Shown here in pieces: positions 35,390 to 48,800 of a DNA stretch of 64,000 nt. Under the pieces are notes generated by a model. That model made no database searches and was not told the origin of the DNA. It saw only the letters and a program-made list of their open reading frames with translations. This DNA is from Populus alba (taxonomy: Eukaryota > Streptophyta > Magnoliopsida > Malpighiales > Salicaceae): NCBI RefSeq assembly GCF_005239225.2, contig NC_133297.1, positions 11,768,147 through 11,832,146 of the forward strand, given 5' to 3'. Each line of letters opens with the position of its first letter. Within the stretch, counting starts at the first letter, position 1. The position numbers were made by a program, and so were the translations under genes.

Positions 35390-36832
35390 TAATGTTGTTT
35401 TCATACTTTTTAACTTGTTTCGAAAGCAGAAATGGAATTTTTAAAGAAGCTTATTTCAGTGGAAATAAGAGCAGAGATGAGCAATTTTACCTTATCATAG
35501 CTAAACAAAACATCCATGGCTGGATGCCATTTGACCATTCTAAGTGTCCTTGGAAAAACCGAAACACGCACTCGAATTCATTCCCAGGCATTACTTCCCA
35601 AATCCAAACAGTTTTATCCCAACTACACGTCTGAAGGAGCGAACCAGATGCACGCTTTTCACTTCATTTTCATGATCCTGAGAAGTGAAAAATCAGTCCC
35701 GGGCATGGCAAGATTTTATCAAACTCAAAAAAGGCAGCAAAAGCCAGCATTTTTTTTAATCAATTGAAACACCTCTAAAGCAGCAACACCTTCGAAATCA
35801 CCGCGGTTGATTTCCCAAATGGCGGTTGTGTCGTCGAAGCTGGGAGTTGCCAACAATTTCCCAGAAGGAGACCAGGCACACGACCGAAACAGTTCTAGTG
35901 TGTTTCTTCCAGAATCACATAATTAATCATAAAAATCTTCCGACGGGAAAACCAACTAAATTAAAACAATTTCCTAGATATCCAGGAACCGACCCCAACA
36001 AGCTCTAGTATGTGTTCAATAGGCATTAGGGCCAAACTGCCACTCGTTTATCTGACTTGCAGCCGAAGGGAGTGGCATGAGTTCCTCGATATTAAATTTT
36101 TTAAAAAAAAGATAAACAAGGGAAAAAGGAAAAAAGAAAAACCTTGCCAATGCCAAAGGCGATTGGAAGGAGTCTGCTCCAGATTCGATCAGTCATACCA
36201 CCGCTACTCAAGCCGAAGACCGGAGGAATATTTAGAAGTTCCGGTGGCTGGATTCCAAACTAAAGCTCCAAACCCTATCGGTGTGCCCTTCAAGTGTTTG
36301 AATCTCCTTCAGCTCCATACCGCCATTGTACAAATCCATGCTCAAACGTTCCAATTTTTTTTTTTTTTTGAAAAGAGTAGTCAAATAATTCACGACGGCG
36401 TCTCGTTCAATTCTATTATTCTTATTTCTACTATTTTAATTAAATATATAGAGCTGGTTTTCCTGATCCTTGCATGCCCAAGTATAAATCAAATTTCTTT
36501 GTGTATTGCACTTTTCAATCTTTGTTTTTTTTCTGTTTTGTTTTTTTTTATTACAAGAGGGCCAAAACGCCCAGACCCAAAAAACCAACAAGAAAGCCTA
36601 AAAATTACTTGTCCCAGCCTAAACCCTATCCCAAATTTAGCCAGCCACTGCACAACAGTTGGCCTCTCTCTATTTTGGATTTTTCACTTTATTGTTTCTG
36701 TTTTACGCCACATTGGCATTGCAGCCTCGAAACTTTATTTGAGCACACCCAAATTTGAAAACATATTTCCATCACAAACAAAAGCCTGAAGCACAAGAGG
36801 TTTTGCGACTTCCTGACTTGTTATTTGGTTTC

Positions 36833-38821
36833 TTATCCATGAAATGAATCCAGGTTTATAGTCAGAACAGCAGATTCTTCCATAAAACCAACAATCTCAC
36901 GATTCCTAATGATGATTTTTGGTGGTTTATATTGACCGGCCGGTGCCCCATTCTTGATGGCCATTGTAATATATCCCATCAAAGTACCAGACCTTACAAC
37001 AGATACCAACAAAGGGCCTATCTCTCCCCTATCCTTTTTGCACCTTGTAAATTTCTCCCAAACCATTCTCAAGAGAGGAGCAGCACCTCTGCAGAGCTTC
37101 AACTGATCCTGCAACTTCTCCTGTAGAAAATCACATCCCTCTCTAAATTCTATGAACACCTTCAACTGCTTTGGACTCAACTCAAAATCTGAGAAACTTG
37201 CGAACTCCACAACTTCTGCTGCCATCGAATGCTGAAAACTCTCCATAGCAGACATCAAGTCTTTCTCAGTTATTATCTCGTAACCAGTTTTAGGAGCTCT
37301 CATCACGAACTCTACCAGTGGAGATGAATTATGAAAACCAACAACTCTCACAATGTCACCCAAACGGTATCGATACAATCCTCTGTAAGTGGTCACAGCC
37401 ACCTCATACATCTTCCCTTCCTTGACACCTGAAAAATCCACAGTTTCTTCACCAACAACACTGCTCTCATTCAAATCAAAGGGGAGAAATTCAAAATAGG
37501 CTGCGGTTGGAAGCATAACAAATCGGGTTGACTCTGGAGGTTGCTGGATATCCAAGTTAATACCCAGGCAACATTCTGATGCAAAATAATCTCCACCTAA
37601 AATCATTAGATCCCCCGCATAGTACTTGAGTTTGGAATAATACTGCTTCATGCTTCCAGTTGTAACAGACTTAACATAGCGAACATTAGGCCACAATTTA
37701 GACAGAATCCCACCCCAATTGCTTTCTGCACAAATTTCTCGAATCCTCCTCGACAAATCCACTTGAGGTCCACCAAGAAATTCAACAACAGATTCCTTCA
37801 TTGCCGCATCAGCAATTTCCAAACTAGGAAACCCACTTTCGAGATCATCACAGAGTTTCTCCCACTTGGATTCCAGCAGTGAAAATGCTCTAATCAAGCC
37901 TGCCGCATACGCAGCACGAATCCCATCAATTATATCAAAGCTCCTAAGTGCACAGAGCAGATGGCAATACATTTGTTGCTCAATATTTGTACCAAAAACA
38001 ACCTCACGAGGACTAATACAAGGAAGAGTTTGAGACCAATTGCTTCTACTCTTATTCCCTTGCAAAGGGTATGTAGAGGCAGCCATAACCTTGAACCCAC
38101 CTCTTGTAGTTGTAGCATCGTCCCGCGTATAGAAACCAAAGGATTTTATTCACTTCAGGTCGTGGTGGAACTAACCTAAATCAATGTATCAATGATTATA
38201 ACAAAAAATAAAACTTTGATTACGCATACCAATATAAAAAACAATTTAAGAATAAGAAATTAACCAAAAAATGCAAAAACATTAATAAAATTAAAAGTAA
38301 AACGACTTACTTTCGAAAAATCGCAGCGCTGCCTTGATGAGCATTATAAGAGGCAGCTCTTGATAGAGCTGAATCAAAGTAGGGGATCAACTTGGGCTTC
38401 ATTGTACTAGTGCCAGAGCTACAAAATTAAAATATAAATTATAATCTGATACAAGATAGGTTTTTTCTTCTCCTCCGATTTTTTTTTTTTTTTTACTATT
38501 GGGGCTTAAAGAAGAAATCAAAGCAGTACCTGTAGAAGAAACAAAGGAGAGGATCTGCGGAGAGGAGGGGTGGTGGTGATCAATGTCTCCATTGGCCAAT
38601 TGATTGATGAGATGAAAATAGTCATCGTAGGAAGACAAAGGGACCTGGCTTCGAAAAGTAGTAGCGGCATCGACGGGGGCATGACAGGCAGAGAGGTAAG
38701 GCTGAAGATAGCCAACGCTAGCTTGGTGTTGGAGGATGGAGTGGAGGGTCTGGAGCTGGTGATGTGCGGCGTTCTTGGTCAAGTCCTCAAGGTTCCGATC
38801 AAGTTCATCGTATGTCATCAT
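36833..38821 (-). CDS. GH3-family acyl-acid amido synthetase, with frame breaks
   Basis: GH3 enzymes adenylate an acyl substrate (auxin, jasmonate, benzoates) and join it to an amino acid, in the cytosol. Exons: 38821-38530 (MMTYDELDRNLEDLTK), 38418-38311 (SSGTSTMKPKLIPYFDS, the first ATP/AMP motif) and 38175-36833. The last holds GGDYFASECCLGIN (YxxSE motif) and TTYRGLYRYRLGDIVRVVGF (third motif), then the C-terminal lid to TINLDSFHG. Total 1743 nt, equal to 580 aa, usual for the family. Two 1-base breaks compensate in length: exon 1 is one C short near 38559 (CCGCAGATCC), and exon 3 has one G too many at 38122-38124 (GCGGGACG). Which GH3 group, and so which acid substrate, I cannot tell; the C-terminal lid is unlike the DFL2 type. 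Confidence 0.85.
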
Positions 38822-39144
38822 CTCTTACAACACACCAGACCAAGCAACTGTTAAATGGCAGAGAGACCGGGAGAATTTGTGAAACCAGGTTTGACTACGT
38901 TCCTCAGGTTGACCGTTGCATTATACTTAAATGCTAATTTTACATTATATTTTGGATAAAGTGTGCAATTAAAACCTAAAATATAAATTAAATGCTAAAA
39001 TATTCAACGGATAAAAAAAATTTCAGTAAAGTAACATAATTTGAAAATATTACAATTCAAAAACATATTTTGAGACTGATGTAAAAGGATTTTTGTTTAA
39101 AAAAAAATCTTAATTATTATTATGTTTTATTTAGACTTTAGAGT

Positions 39145-39345
39145 ATACTTGGAAACGCAGTGCAAACCGTGTTTCCTTGAATTTTAAAAAGAAAATTTGT
39201 TAAATTTTTTTTATATATATATTTTCAGATTGTTTTGATATGCTAATATCAAAAATAATTTTTAAAATAAAAAAAATATTATATAAAGTATTTTTAAGTG
39301 AAAATTACTTTGAACTATAACTAATACCACAATTCCAAATTCACC
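39145..39345. repeat. AT-rich MITE-like repeat, well-preserved copy
   Basis: Starts near cttggaaacgcagtgcaaaccgtgtttcc, passes gattgttttgatatgctaatatc and ends near taataccacaattccaaa. This is the classic layout of a very common Populus dispersed repeat (from memory). Confidence 0.65.
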
Positions 39346-41189
39346 GTTAGTTTAAGAGAATATTTTCTTTTTTTTATGATTTTATTTTTTTCTATTTTGT
39401 TTAGGAAATCAAATATTGAGATTGATGATTTTATTTTTTATAGTTTTTTTAGGATTTTTATTACTTTTTTGTTTTGTTTTTGGTTTCCTAATTTATCTAA
39501 GATGGTTTTGGGTTTATTTAAAGAGTTGTAAACCTCTCAAATAATAAAATCATAATAAAGTTTTATCTTCAATAATAAAAATACAAATTAGAATTATTGT
39601 GTCCTACCATTTTCTAGCCATTAAGTTGTTTTCTTTTGTTATTATTATATTGCTTGTGCTTTCCTTCACATCAAATTTTTTTAAAAATATATTGATAAAA
39701 TAATATCTTGGATTGATTAGAATTAACTTAGGTTAACTCTATAACCTAGGTCATGTATATAATTGAGCTTAATAATTTTAATTTTTAAAATTTATTTTTA
39801 AATTTTATTATACAATAATAAAAATAGACATTCACAAAAAAATAAAAATGAAGAGAATTATTGAAGTGTAAAGTGTTTTTGAATCAAAATTATCTTTTTT
39901 GATTCGTGATTTTTTTTTTTTAATTTACAACATGGTTCATTGAATGATCAGAAAAGGCAATTAGTTAAAAAAAAAAAAAGAATGATTTGAACTAAAAAGA
40001 AATAAAAAGCATCTATCTTTGGTAAAAAAATATATAATTTTCTTTTTATGCTATTTGTTTCTTTATCTTTACAAAAAAAAATGTTTTTGATGAGGGACAT
40101 TGTTTTTAAAGTAAAAAAAATTTATTACGATCTTCAAAGCAAGTTTTAATTAAAATTTTAAAAAGTAATAGATCAATCATTTTTTATGCACGTATATGAA
40201 AAACAAATGAGAATAATAAATTTGAGAAAATTATATAAAAAATCTATAGTAAAAATAAAATAAAAAGATATTTTATTTTTTATTTAATAATAATGAGAAA
40301 ATTATCTCTAAAAGTTTGTACTTGAGGTTAATGATAATTATTTATAAAATAAATGATAATATCATTATAAAAAATGCTCTAATCTTTTTTAAAAAAACAA
40401 TGACATTTAATTTATTATCAACATAGTTTTTTAATAAATAGTAGTGACAATAAAAATATTGTTTTTTTAAATATTTAAATTTGAAATAAGAAGAAAAACG
40501 TATCTCTTAAAAATAAAGTATATTTCCTTATTAATGCATATATTTATTGTTTCAACAAAAACATGTTTTTTTTAATTGAAAGCATTGTTTCTTAAATAAA
40601 AAACTTATCATGATCTTAAAAAGCAAATTTTAATAAAAAAATTATTAAAATAATTCCTCAATGTTTGTGATTAAGGAAAAAAAATAATTAATTTGATAAA
40701 ACCATATCAAAATTTAACAATAATTTAAATAGCATGCTAGGTATCGTTTTTAGAGCATATTTCAATACAAAATCAAAATAAAAAAAATAAAATATAAAAA
40801 ACCCAAATGTCTAGGCCTAAAAAATTAGGCCTGAGCATATAGCACAACACGGAAAAGCTTGGCGTGCACGAGCATGCAAGGCTAGACATGCTCATATACT
40901 TTCCCTTATTTTTATTTTGTTTAATGGTTTACAACATTTCATCAATGCTTTATATATATATTATAATTAGACAATATATCATTTATAGTGGTAGAGAACA
41001 ATCTACTGATTTAATTTTCAGCATAGAAGAGGTGGCTGAAAGGTCGAGTTAAGGTTTTCTGAATCTAAAAAAATATTTTTTCATCTTATTTCATCTAAAA
41101 ACACAAAATAAACACACTAAAAAGCTTGATAAATTAATTTCTACCCTCCAAACACGCTTAAATAAGTTGAAAGACATTAAAAAAGTTAA

Positions 41190-41470
41190 AAAAAGATTTT
41201 TCTTAACCTCAATTTATTTTTTTCAATGAGATAAAAGCTCAAAAACATCTTAATGACACTTCACTTGTCAAGATGAGTACATCAACACCAAAATTAATTT
41301 TTTTTATCACTAAAATATGGTCAACCGAGCAAAAAAAAAAGTTCTTCTTTAATCTTGATTTATCTTTTTCAGTGAAATGAAAGCTCAAAAACATCTTCAT
41401 AGCACTTCACTAGTTAAGAGAAGGCCATCAACACTAAAATTGGTTTTTTTGTTATTAAAATATGGCTAAC
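41190..41470. repeat. Tandem pair, about 138 bp each
   Basis: Copy 1 (about 41193-41328) and copy 2 (about 41333-41470) share agctcaaaaacatctt, acacttcact/gcacttcact, catcaacac.aaaatt and aaaatatgg.. aaccga. They are moderately diverged. Confidence 0.75.
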
Positions 41471-42625
41471 CGAACACTTTCTCCCCCTTTTTATTTTTCA
41501 ATGTCTTCTTCTCTCTTTTTAAATTCTAGGATTGAAACTCAAAATAAGTTAAATTTATAATATTAAAGTTAAACCCTCAAAATACAAGGACTGAATTTTT
41601 TTTTAAATAGAAAAATCAGGAACCAAAGTGAATTTTTTTGCACCCTATAAACAATAAAAAAAAAGGAGAGGGATAGCTCTTTTTTTATATATGTTAAAAT
41701 TGATCCATGTTGTTTTCAATTTTTTTAACAAGAAAATTATAATCTTATTCCGCAAATATCAATGTAAAATAAGGGAATTTTTTGACACTGTAAACACAAT
41801 GAATTGCACGAATATAAAAACCCAAAATTTAAATCAAGTGAACATAACATGAAATTATGAAACAAACAAAAAGGTTTGGGTCTAAACTCTAAAATGAATA
41901 ACCAACCAAAAACCTTAAAAAAAAAAAAAAAACAGGGGACCACTCATGTGCATATATATAGAGAGAGAACAATCTTTACATGCCCCCGCCAAATCACTTG
42001 ACATTTTCCTTTTTGTTTTTTCAGGATATAGTTTACAAAGCTATTCATCAAATTAACTCCAAATTCTCTCATTCTCAGCACTATCAGACAAAAGTTTTTA
42101 CTTCACCATTCTGACTGACAACCTAATTATTCTGAAGAACTCATAAATGCTAAGGTATATCATATTTCTTTGTCAAAATACTGGTGTCTTTGCGTGAATG
42201 CGCATGGGATTCAGCTTCCGAGGTGAGGAATAGAGAGGATTATCTTAATATATTGCCTTGCTTTGTTGTTCCTGGTTAATTCTTCACGGCTTCCATTGCG
42301 AGGAAAGTAAAAAATGGTAACATGGCAGTCAAAAGGGAAGAACCAATAAAGTCTAATTCCCTTCTTATTGGAGTTTCACCATGCTCAGTTTTCCACTACA
42401 AGCTATGCAATTAGATAGGAATCACACCAAATACCATCTCGCTCATGAGTTTTTAACCTAGCTAATCCCAAGTTACAAGATTTACAGAGTTCATGAGAGA
42501 GCTGGGTGGAAGCGGGTCTAATATCGCCATCGATCCCTAGCTCCTCTTTTGCACCAGGAAACCAAACCCAGGTCTGAAATAATTTATATACCAGCAAAAG
42601 AAAAGGTAAAAAAATCTGTCTTCTC

Positions 42626-45600
42626 TCATGTGTGTGTTTTCCATAAACCTTTTGTAGGAGAACTGTTGGTTATCTTTACAACTTTCTGTTTAGGTTGCCG
42701 TTTCTTTCTAGCGACTTGTTCTTGACTGCTGCATCTTGCTTTTACGATATCAACTTTCACAATATGATGATCAGAAGTCCCTTTAGAAGAAAACACCGAG
42801 TATGACCCTGGAACAAAGTTGTAGGGGGAATTTGGAGACGCCAGTATGTAATCTACTCGAGTCCCATACTTGCAAGTCCCCTGCACATCTGCATATATAT
42901 ATATATCCAAGTAATGGCACTGTGAGCAGAAATATATATAGTTTTGATAGCGTGAAGTTAGAGTATCAAACATCCATGTTTCTTACTTTGGCCTTTAGCT
43001 AGAATGACAACTGATTCACATTCTCCTGCAAAGTCCTTGGCATCAGTGTAATGTTTACTCTTCATGAAACTCATTACTTCAACTTTTGGTGTTGGCTTTC
43101 CCATCTCCTCATAGTACTGCATATATAAATGAAACGAGCAATAGGAATTATATTTCAATCACATAAAGAAAGGTCATGAAACTCATTTTTCTATGACAGC
43201 AGGAGCTAGGTGGTCGACCTTTACAATGTCTGTCCACCTCTCTTCAGAGTAATCTGTCTCGTCGAGGGAATTAAGACCTCCAGCTAAGATATGAGGAGCA
43301 TCACTTGACTGTATTATGGCATCTATTTGCTTCATCCGCCAGTTCTCATCGAGATGATCAAGGTGGGTGCAGTGGAAGTTGACCTCTCCTGCCTGTGGCA
43401 CGTCAATGGTGGCCTTAAGAACATTCCTGCAGCGTCCAGAAAAGCTCGAATGAGTTTTATAATGCCCTGTCTCTCGATCATTTTGTCAGTTATCAGAGTT
43501 TTTTGAAGCTTGAAAATTGAAATTCATCCATCGTTCGTCTTTTCGATTTTCTCACAAATAGAATTATCAGAATTGTCCAGAAGAAGAGGTTGTGTTCTTA
43601 ATAAGTGATGAATTAAATTTTGTAGAACTAGTAGTTTGATTGCAGTGTAGTGGGATTAGTTATGGATGTCAGGCATGAATTTTATATATAGGGCACAAGT
43701 ATCTGTTTGTCTCTTTGCTTCTTGTAAGTTAATTTTCATGGAATGCTGCTTTTTGCAGGGAAAAGGGTTACATGTCAATTGTCATAGCTAGCTGGCAGCA
43801 ATTACAGTGAATAATAAAGCCATTAATTTAATTGTATAGCATAGCAATGTACATCTCATCTCAAGATAGATCCTGCATATCATGATTTTTCTAAGTATAG
43901 ATTGACTTTTCTTAGGTTTCCTCCCCTCTTTAAAATTTTTTCTAAGCATAGGTATAGACACAAACTTATCTTTTCTATCCTTTAATTTTTTTTTTAAATA
44001 TAGTTGTAGATATGAGCCTGTCCCTTCTGCCTCTTAAAAAGTTTTTTAAGTACAAACATCAATATGAATTTTTTTTAATCTCTTAGAATAGTTTCTAAGT
44101 ATAAAAGATCATCTTTCTAGAATTCTCTTAGAATATTTTGAATTCTCTAAACATCAACAACTAACAGTCACATTGATTTACCAAAACACCAGTCACCAAC
44201 TACCTTTGTTAAAAAAATAAATTATATTATCAAAACTAAAAAATTAACTAATTATTTAAGATATAAACTTTATTCCCAAACTATTTTGGGTTTTTTTTGA
44301 GATCATCTAATTGGTTAGCTTTCAATGATATCTTAATTGTGCTCACAATTTAATAAACTAGAAAAGACACAATGCAACCCTACCAATGTGGTCCTCGATA
44401 AACTCTAGATGAAACTTCCGGTAGTGATTGGTTAATAACTTTGTGAATAACTATCTGGTAAGATTTGAAAAAAAAAATAAAAAATTGAAGAACTTACTGC
44501 TTCACTGCAAACAGCTAATACTGAGACATGGACAGGAAAAAAAAATCTGATAAACTGGGTTTTATATATAGTCAATGACAGTAAACTAGAAAGTACTCAG
44601 CAAAGCTGAAAAAGAAAATGATTAGGAAAATGTTAAAAGACAAAAATATTTTCATATCCTGAGTTCTAAATTCTAATATACCAAAATTTCAGATCACCAC
44701 AAAAATGCATTGCAAATACATTGTGGAAGTCAAAAGAATTCTGTGAAAAGCAGTCCCATCATTGCTGACTTTTTCGAAATTCACTGTGTCCTTTCTAACT
44801 TTAATAAGGGATGAAACGAGAGAGAATCCATGAAAAGAAGAGAAAGAATAGAAGATGAACAAGGTTTCCTTAGAAAGATCCTGCAATTATTGAGACTAAA
44901 GAACAGATTAGAGATACCTGAAATCAGTATCATCAAAGATCTTTTGCACTTTCCATCTCTTGATCGGCCACTTTGAGAGGATAGCATTTCCATACTCAGG
45001 AGCCCAGCTCTCAGCAAAAACATAATTCATCCCCAAAGCAGCAGCCAAATCAGAAAGAGGCTTCATTGCTTTCTCCTCCTCTGCTTTCACATCTTGCAAA
45101 GCCAGAATATCTGCATCCAGCTCTTTCAGCACTTGAAGCACTGTCCTTGAACTCCTATAACTCTCACCATCGATCCCACCATTTCCCATATTTCTTGCCA
45201 AGCTCACGCTTTGTGGCCTCATAGGAGCCTTTCCCCTCAGAATTCTACTTATATTAACACTTGAAGCATCCTCCTTTTCGTCTTCTCTGAAGCTCAGTTG
45301 CCTATTTCTCAATAATGAAATCTCATTATCAGGCAAATTGATCGATACCCTTAACTTTGATTTAGCAAACTTTTGTTGCTTAAAGAGATTCTCACTACCA
45401 TCGATGGAGTTTGTATGCAGGGGAGACTGCTTCAGAATACTCTTCGGCCGATCATTTGCCGACTTTGCGCGTAGCTTATTACTATTTACGGGTCTTCTTG
45501 TGTCTGCAAACTCTTCACCTCCATAGTCAACACTCGAAGGATTCTCTGTTTTAGGCACAGCAGGTGCATTGAAACAGGGCAGCATTAAAAGTTGCTAACT

Positions 45601-45829
45601 TGATTGGCTTCTCCTCACCCAATTGACCATTTGGATGGACAGCAGCAGACCCATTAATGGTGGTCTCGACTTTGATGTCCTTTTGTGAATTGGAGTTTGA
45701 TTTTTCAAATTTCTTTATGACAACCTTGCGCCTGGAACCACTGCCAATACGCCGCCGGAAACGAGAATAAAGGCGCCTGAGCCTCTTGTTGAGGAGTTTG
45801 AGCATTGTGGAGAAGGGGTGAGTGTTCAA
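42626..45829 (-). CDS. Endonuclease/exonuclease/phosphatase-fold (DNase I-like) protein
   Basis: A plant EEP-superfamily protein; the substrate is unknown. Exons: 45829-44918, 43426-43219, 43116-42987, 42888-42626. A very basic N-terminus (LNKRLRRLYSRFRRRIGSGS) precedes the fold's first strand (KLATFNAALF), a disordered insert, then DADILALQDVKAEEE, ESWAPEYGNAILSKWP, HCTHLDHLDENWRMKQ, ILAGGLNSLDETDYS, YGTRVDYILASP and KGTSDHHIVKVDI. Catalytic positions are altered: LQD for the usual LQE and GGLN for GDxN, while the final SDH is kept. Exon 1 breaks frame near 45580-45590, where the sequence reads GTTTCAATGCACC; lengths are two bases short of a multiple of three when counted from the ATG at 45805. 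That ATG (MLKLLNKRLRR) is a likely alternative start. Confidence 0.8.
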
Positions 45830-48800
45830 GGGAAGGAAAGTTTGCCGATATTATTGTAGGCAGTGATACCATGAGAAAGAGGGCGTTACAGAGCTGTTTT
45901 CATCGCAAACACATGAGCTGTGTTTTCTTTTTTAATGCGAATCGTCATGTAGAGTGGACTCGTATCTTTGTTTATACTTTATAGAGGCGGTAGAGAATAG
46001 GAGTCTTTCTTCTTGGAAACGGGTTGGGGACACTTGGCAGCAAAGTAGGGGTTACTAAGACTCTAGGTTTTTTTTTTTAAGGAGAGACAAAGATGGCCAA
46101 GTTGCTAAGCCTAACTGCTCTCCACCGAAGAGAAATGGCAGTGTTCTAGTGTTCTGTTTTGTTTAATAATTGATGATTATTTTAGCATTAAGGGACAAGG
46201 TAATAGGAGAAATTAAATAGTAGTTAGAGTACTTAAACGAAAGACTCTAACAACTCCGATCCATAGCCATGCAAGTAGGGTTCGTGTTTGAAACGCTACG
46301 TCACCTAGGATACGGCGTGCATAGCTCCCTCTCGTCTCCTCTTCTCTCGTTCACTTCCATGCTTCCTCGTGGTCGCGGGTCTTCTTGACTGGATGGAGGA
46401 GAGAGACCCTTTTTTGGTGGGCAGCCGGCAAGATGAAAGACTAGGCTAGGATTCGCGGAGACTCTGGACTTTGAAAACATGAGTTGCTGTCGCCGGCTCC
46501 TCCGCACCACCCCTTTCTTTTTTACCATCTTTTCAGAGGGCCCAAACGTTTTTGTCAAAAACTAGCCGCCTCACAAATCCTACCGGCCTCTAGCAAGTCT
46601 AATTATGGTGATTTCAGATTTATGCTGGATTCGGATTAAAGATGATTGAGCTAGCTTTGAATTCTTAATGAAGATAAAGCAAGTTTCTCAACGTACTAGA
46701 CCGTTAAAATGATTATTACTTGGTAATTTTCCGGCGACGACCTCCATAGATACCTGTAGAAAGACATTTCAATGGCCATTAGAACAGGGTGATTGATCGG
46801 CCAGGGGTCCCCTCCGAGCCCCCGCTGGACGGCTTACCTTGGCATGCACGGCAGAAATTACTAGGAATGTAAAAAGAAAAGAAAGCGATGATTAAATATA
46901 AAATGATAAATGGCTATACGGACGTACTTATTCTAACAAATTAATGGTGTTCAGAGGAGCAGGTGAGGTATGACTTGTTTATATCTGCTTGAATACGTGG
47001 GTCTAGCTGGATGTGCTGTCTGAAAAGAAAAAGCACCAGCGAAGAAGAAGAAAAAGAAGAAATGACAGCTATGCTTCTTCTTCTTTTATTTCTCCCTCAA
47101 TTTGTTACTGCAGGTTAGGAAAAATTAAACTTTTTTATTAAAATTAATTTTTTATATTTTAATACATTAAATATTAAAAATAATTTTTTAAATAATCGAC
47201 ACTTTTGTTTGATGGGAACCCCTCCCATAATCTCACTTATTGAGACTTCAGAATTTAGATATCTAACTGACCCCACTCTCAAGTGTCAGAGAGGCCCGTG
47301 ATCCAGAGAGAGAGATGGGGTCAGCAAAGCAGCGTTGTCCAGCTCGATCACTTAGGTGCGTAGTTGTCGGAATTCACGGTAAAATTATTTTTTTAAAGTA
47401 TTTTTTATTTAAAATATATTAAAATAATATTTTTTATTTTTTAAAAAAAAATTAACATAAACACATTAAATAATATTAAAAAAATAAATTTTTAAAAGTC
47501 AAAACAAACCAGTATAAATTCATATAAGTTGGTGTAATTAGCTAGTTCTTCCTTGCTATAACGTCGGGTAGATGTTTTTTTTTTTCAATGACGAAAAGGA
47601 ATGTGAGCATGTATTTATTTTAGCATTAAAAAAATATTTTAAAAAAATTTAAGATTTTTTTTTTTAAATTTTTTTTTATGATTTTAAATTATTTTAATTT
47701 GTTAATATTAAAATGAAAAAAATATTATTTTAATATATTTTTTAAATAAAATAACCCTAATAATACAAAAATCTCAAACATTATCCGAGTGACCGCCACA
47801 ACTTTGCAGAAAAAATTGAGTTTGTGTAATCATTGGTTGCGCAGGTATGGATTTGATGTGTCATAAACATTCTCAGGAGCATTTTCTTTAATAACAAGAG
47901 TACACTCATAACATACAAAAAATAATCAATCGAAACCCAAAAATAACTAAAAACAAAATCATAAGGTGATAATTTACGAACTTGTTTCTTTTAAAAAAAA
48001 ATTAAGTGCTGTTATTTTAGTTAACGTAAGAAAAAAGAGGGACATGGCATTGAGATTTTTTTATTATTATGTTTTTAGACTAGATAAAGCGGATTAATAT
48101 TGAAACTTTTAGTCTCAATTTCTTATCAATATTTAGTATTAAATTAACTTATATAAAAATTACAAATTAACTTCATGAGTATAAGAATAATCTAAATTAT
48201 TATAGAAAATAGTGTTTAACTTTGATTTTTTTTTTCAATTAAACATCTTTCTTCAATGTTACAATATTAACATATTGAATCAATATTGACTAACTCGAAA
48301 TAATTATAAAGTTCAAAACTTAAGGTCATGGAGATAACCATAATACGTTAAACTATTTAAAGAGTTGTTTTTTTTTTTTTACAATTCTTTTTTTTCTATT
48401 TCTTTTTAGATCTTCCAACATATATTTTTTTTTAGAGCTGTTAGAATCATCGAGTCATTGTCATTCTTTTAAGGTGACACATGTCAAATGAAAAATCCAG
48501 ATATAACATTAATGATCATATCTTATTCTGTTTCTTTTCTTTCATTTTTTTCCCTCTCAATTCTTCATTTCTTGTGGATTTTTTTTTCTCTCCACCTATA
48601 ATTTCTAGTGGTTTTTTCTTCTTCTCATTTTTAATCCCAACCCTCTTATTTTTTATTGCGAGAACCTTACACTAAATTAACCAAATCATAATACCAAGCC
48701 CAAATATTAACCTAACCAACCGAGAAGGAACCTAATAGGAAAAACAAGAAACTACGATCATAAACAAAACTCAAAGAATGAAAAAAAAAAAAAAAAAAAA

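Larger units (their letters stand above)
30238..36339 (-). pseudogene. CIA1: CIA1-like WD40 pseudogene, split by a Copia element
   Basis: CIA1 is a seven-bladed WD40 protein of the cytosolic iron-sulfur assembly targeting complex. Recognisable pieces on the minus strand: the N-terminus at 36339 (MELKEIQTLEGHTDRVWS, then a frame break and stops); the second blade near 35890-35775 (SCAWSPSGKLLATPSFDDTT, IWEINRGDFEG); a third near 35630-35500 ([17 protein letters not shown], then WHPAMDVLF in a shifted frame); and, beyond the element, a later blade near 30300-30238 (LSFDDEGDRMATC before a GTAAGC donor). Several blades are missing, and stops and frame breaks are frequent. The Copia element at 30552-35389 lies between blades. 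This looks like a dead duplicate of a gene whose working copy is elsewhere. Confidence 0.75.
38822..42625. other. AT-rich intergenic region
   Basis: Extremely A/T-rich with many homopolymers; no gene seen. It holds a MITE-like copy (39145-39345) and a two-copy tandem repeat (41190-41470). The part near 42000-42600 may include the 3' UTR of the minus-strand EEP gene. Confidence 0.55.

Noticed and set aside
36010..36789. 259-codon open frame on the plus strand
   Set aside because: It is antisense to the CIA1-like pseudogene at its start and low-complexity (Phe/Lys-rich) afterwards. No domain.
46301..46558. 85-codon minus-strand frame rich in Arg/Pro
   Set aside because: A short GC-richer patch with no family, no exon partners and no conserved motif.
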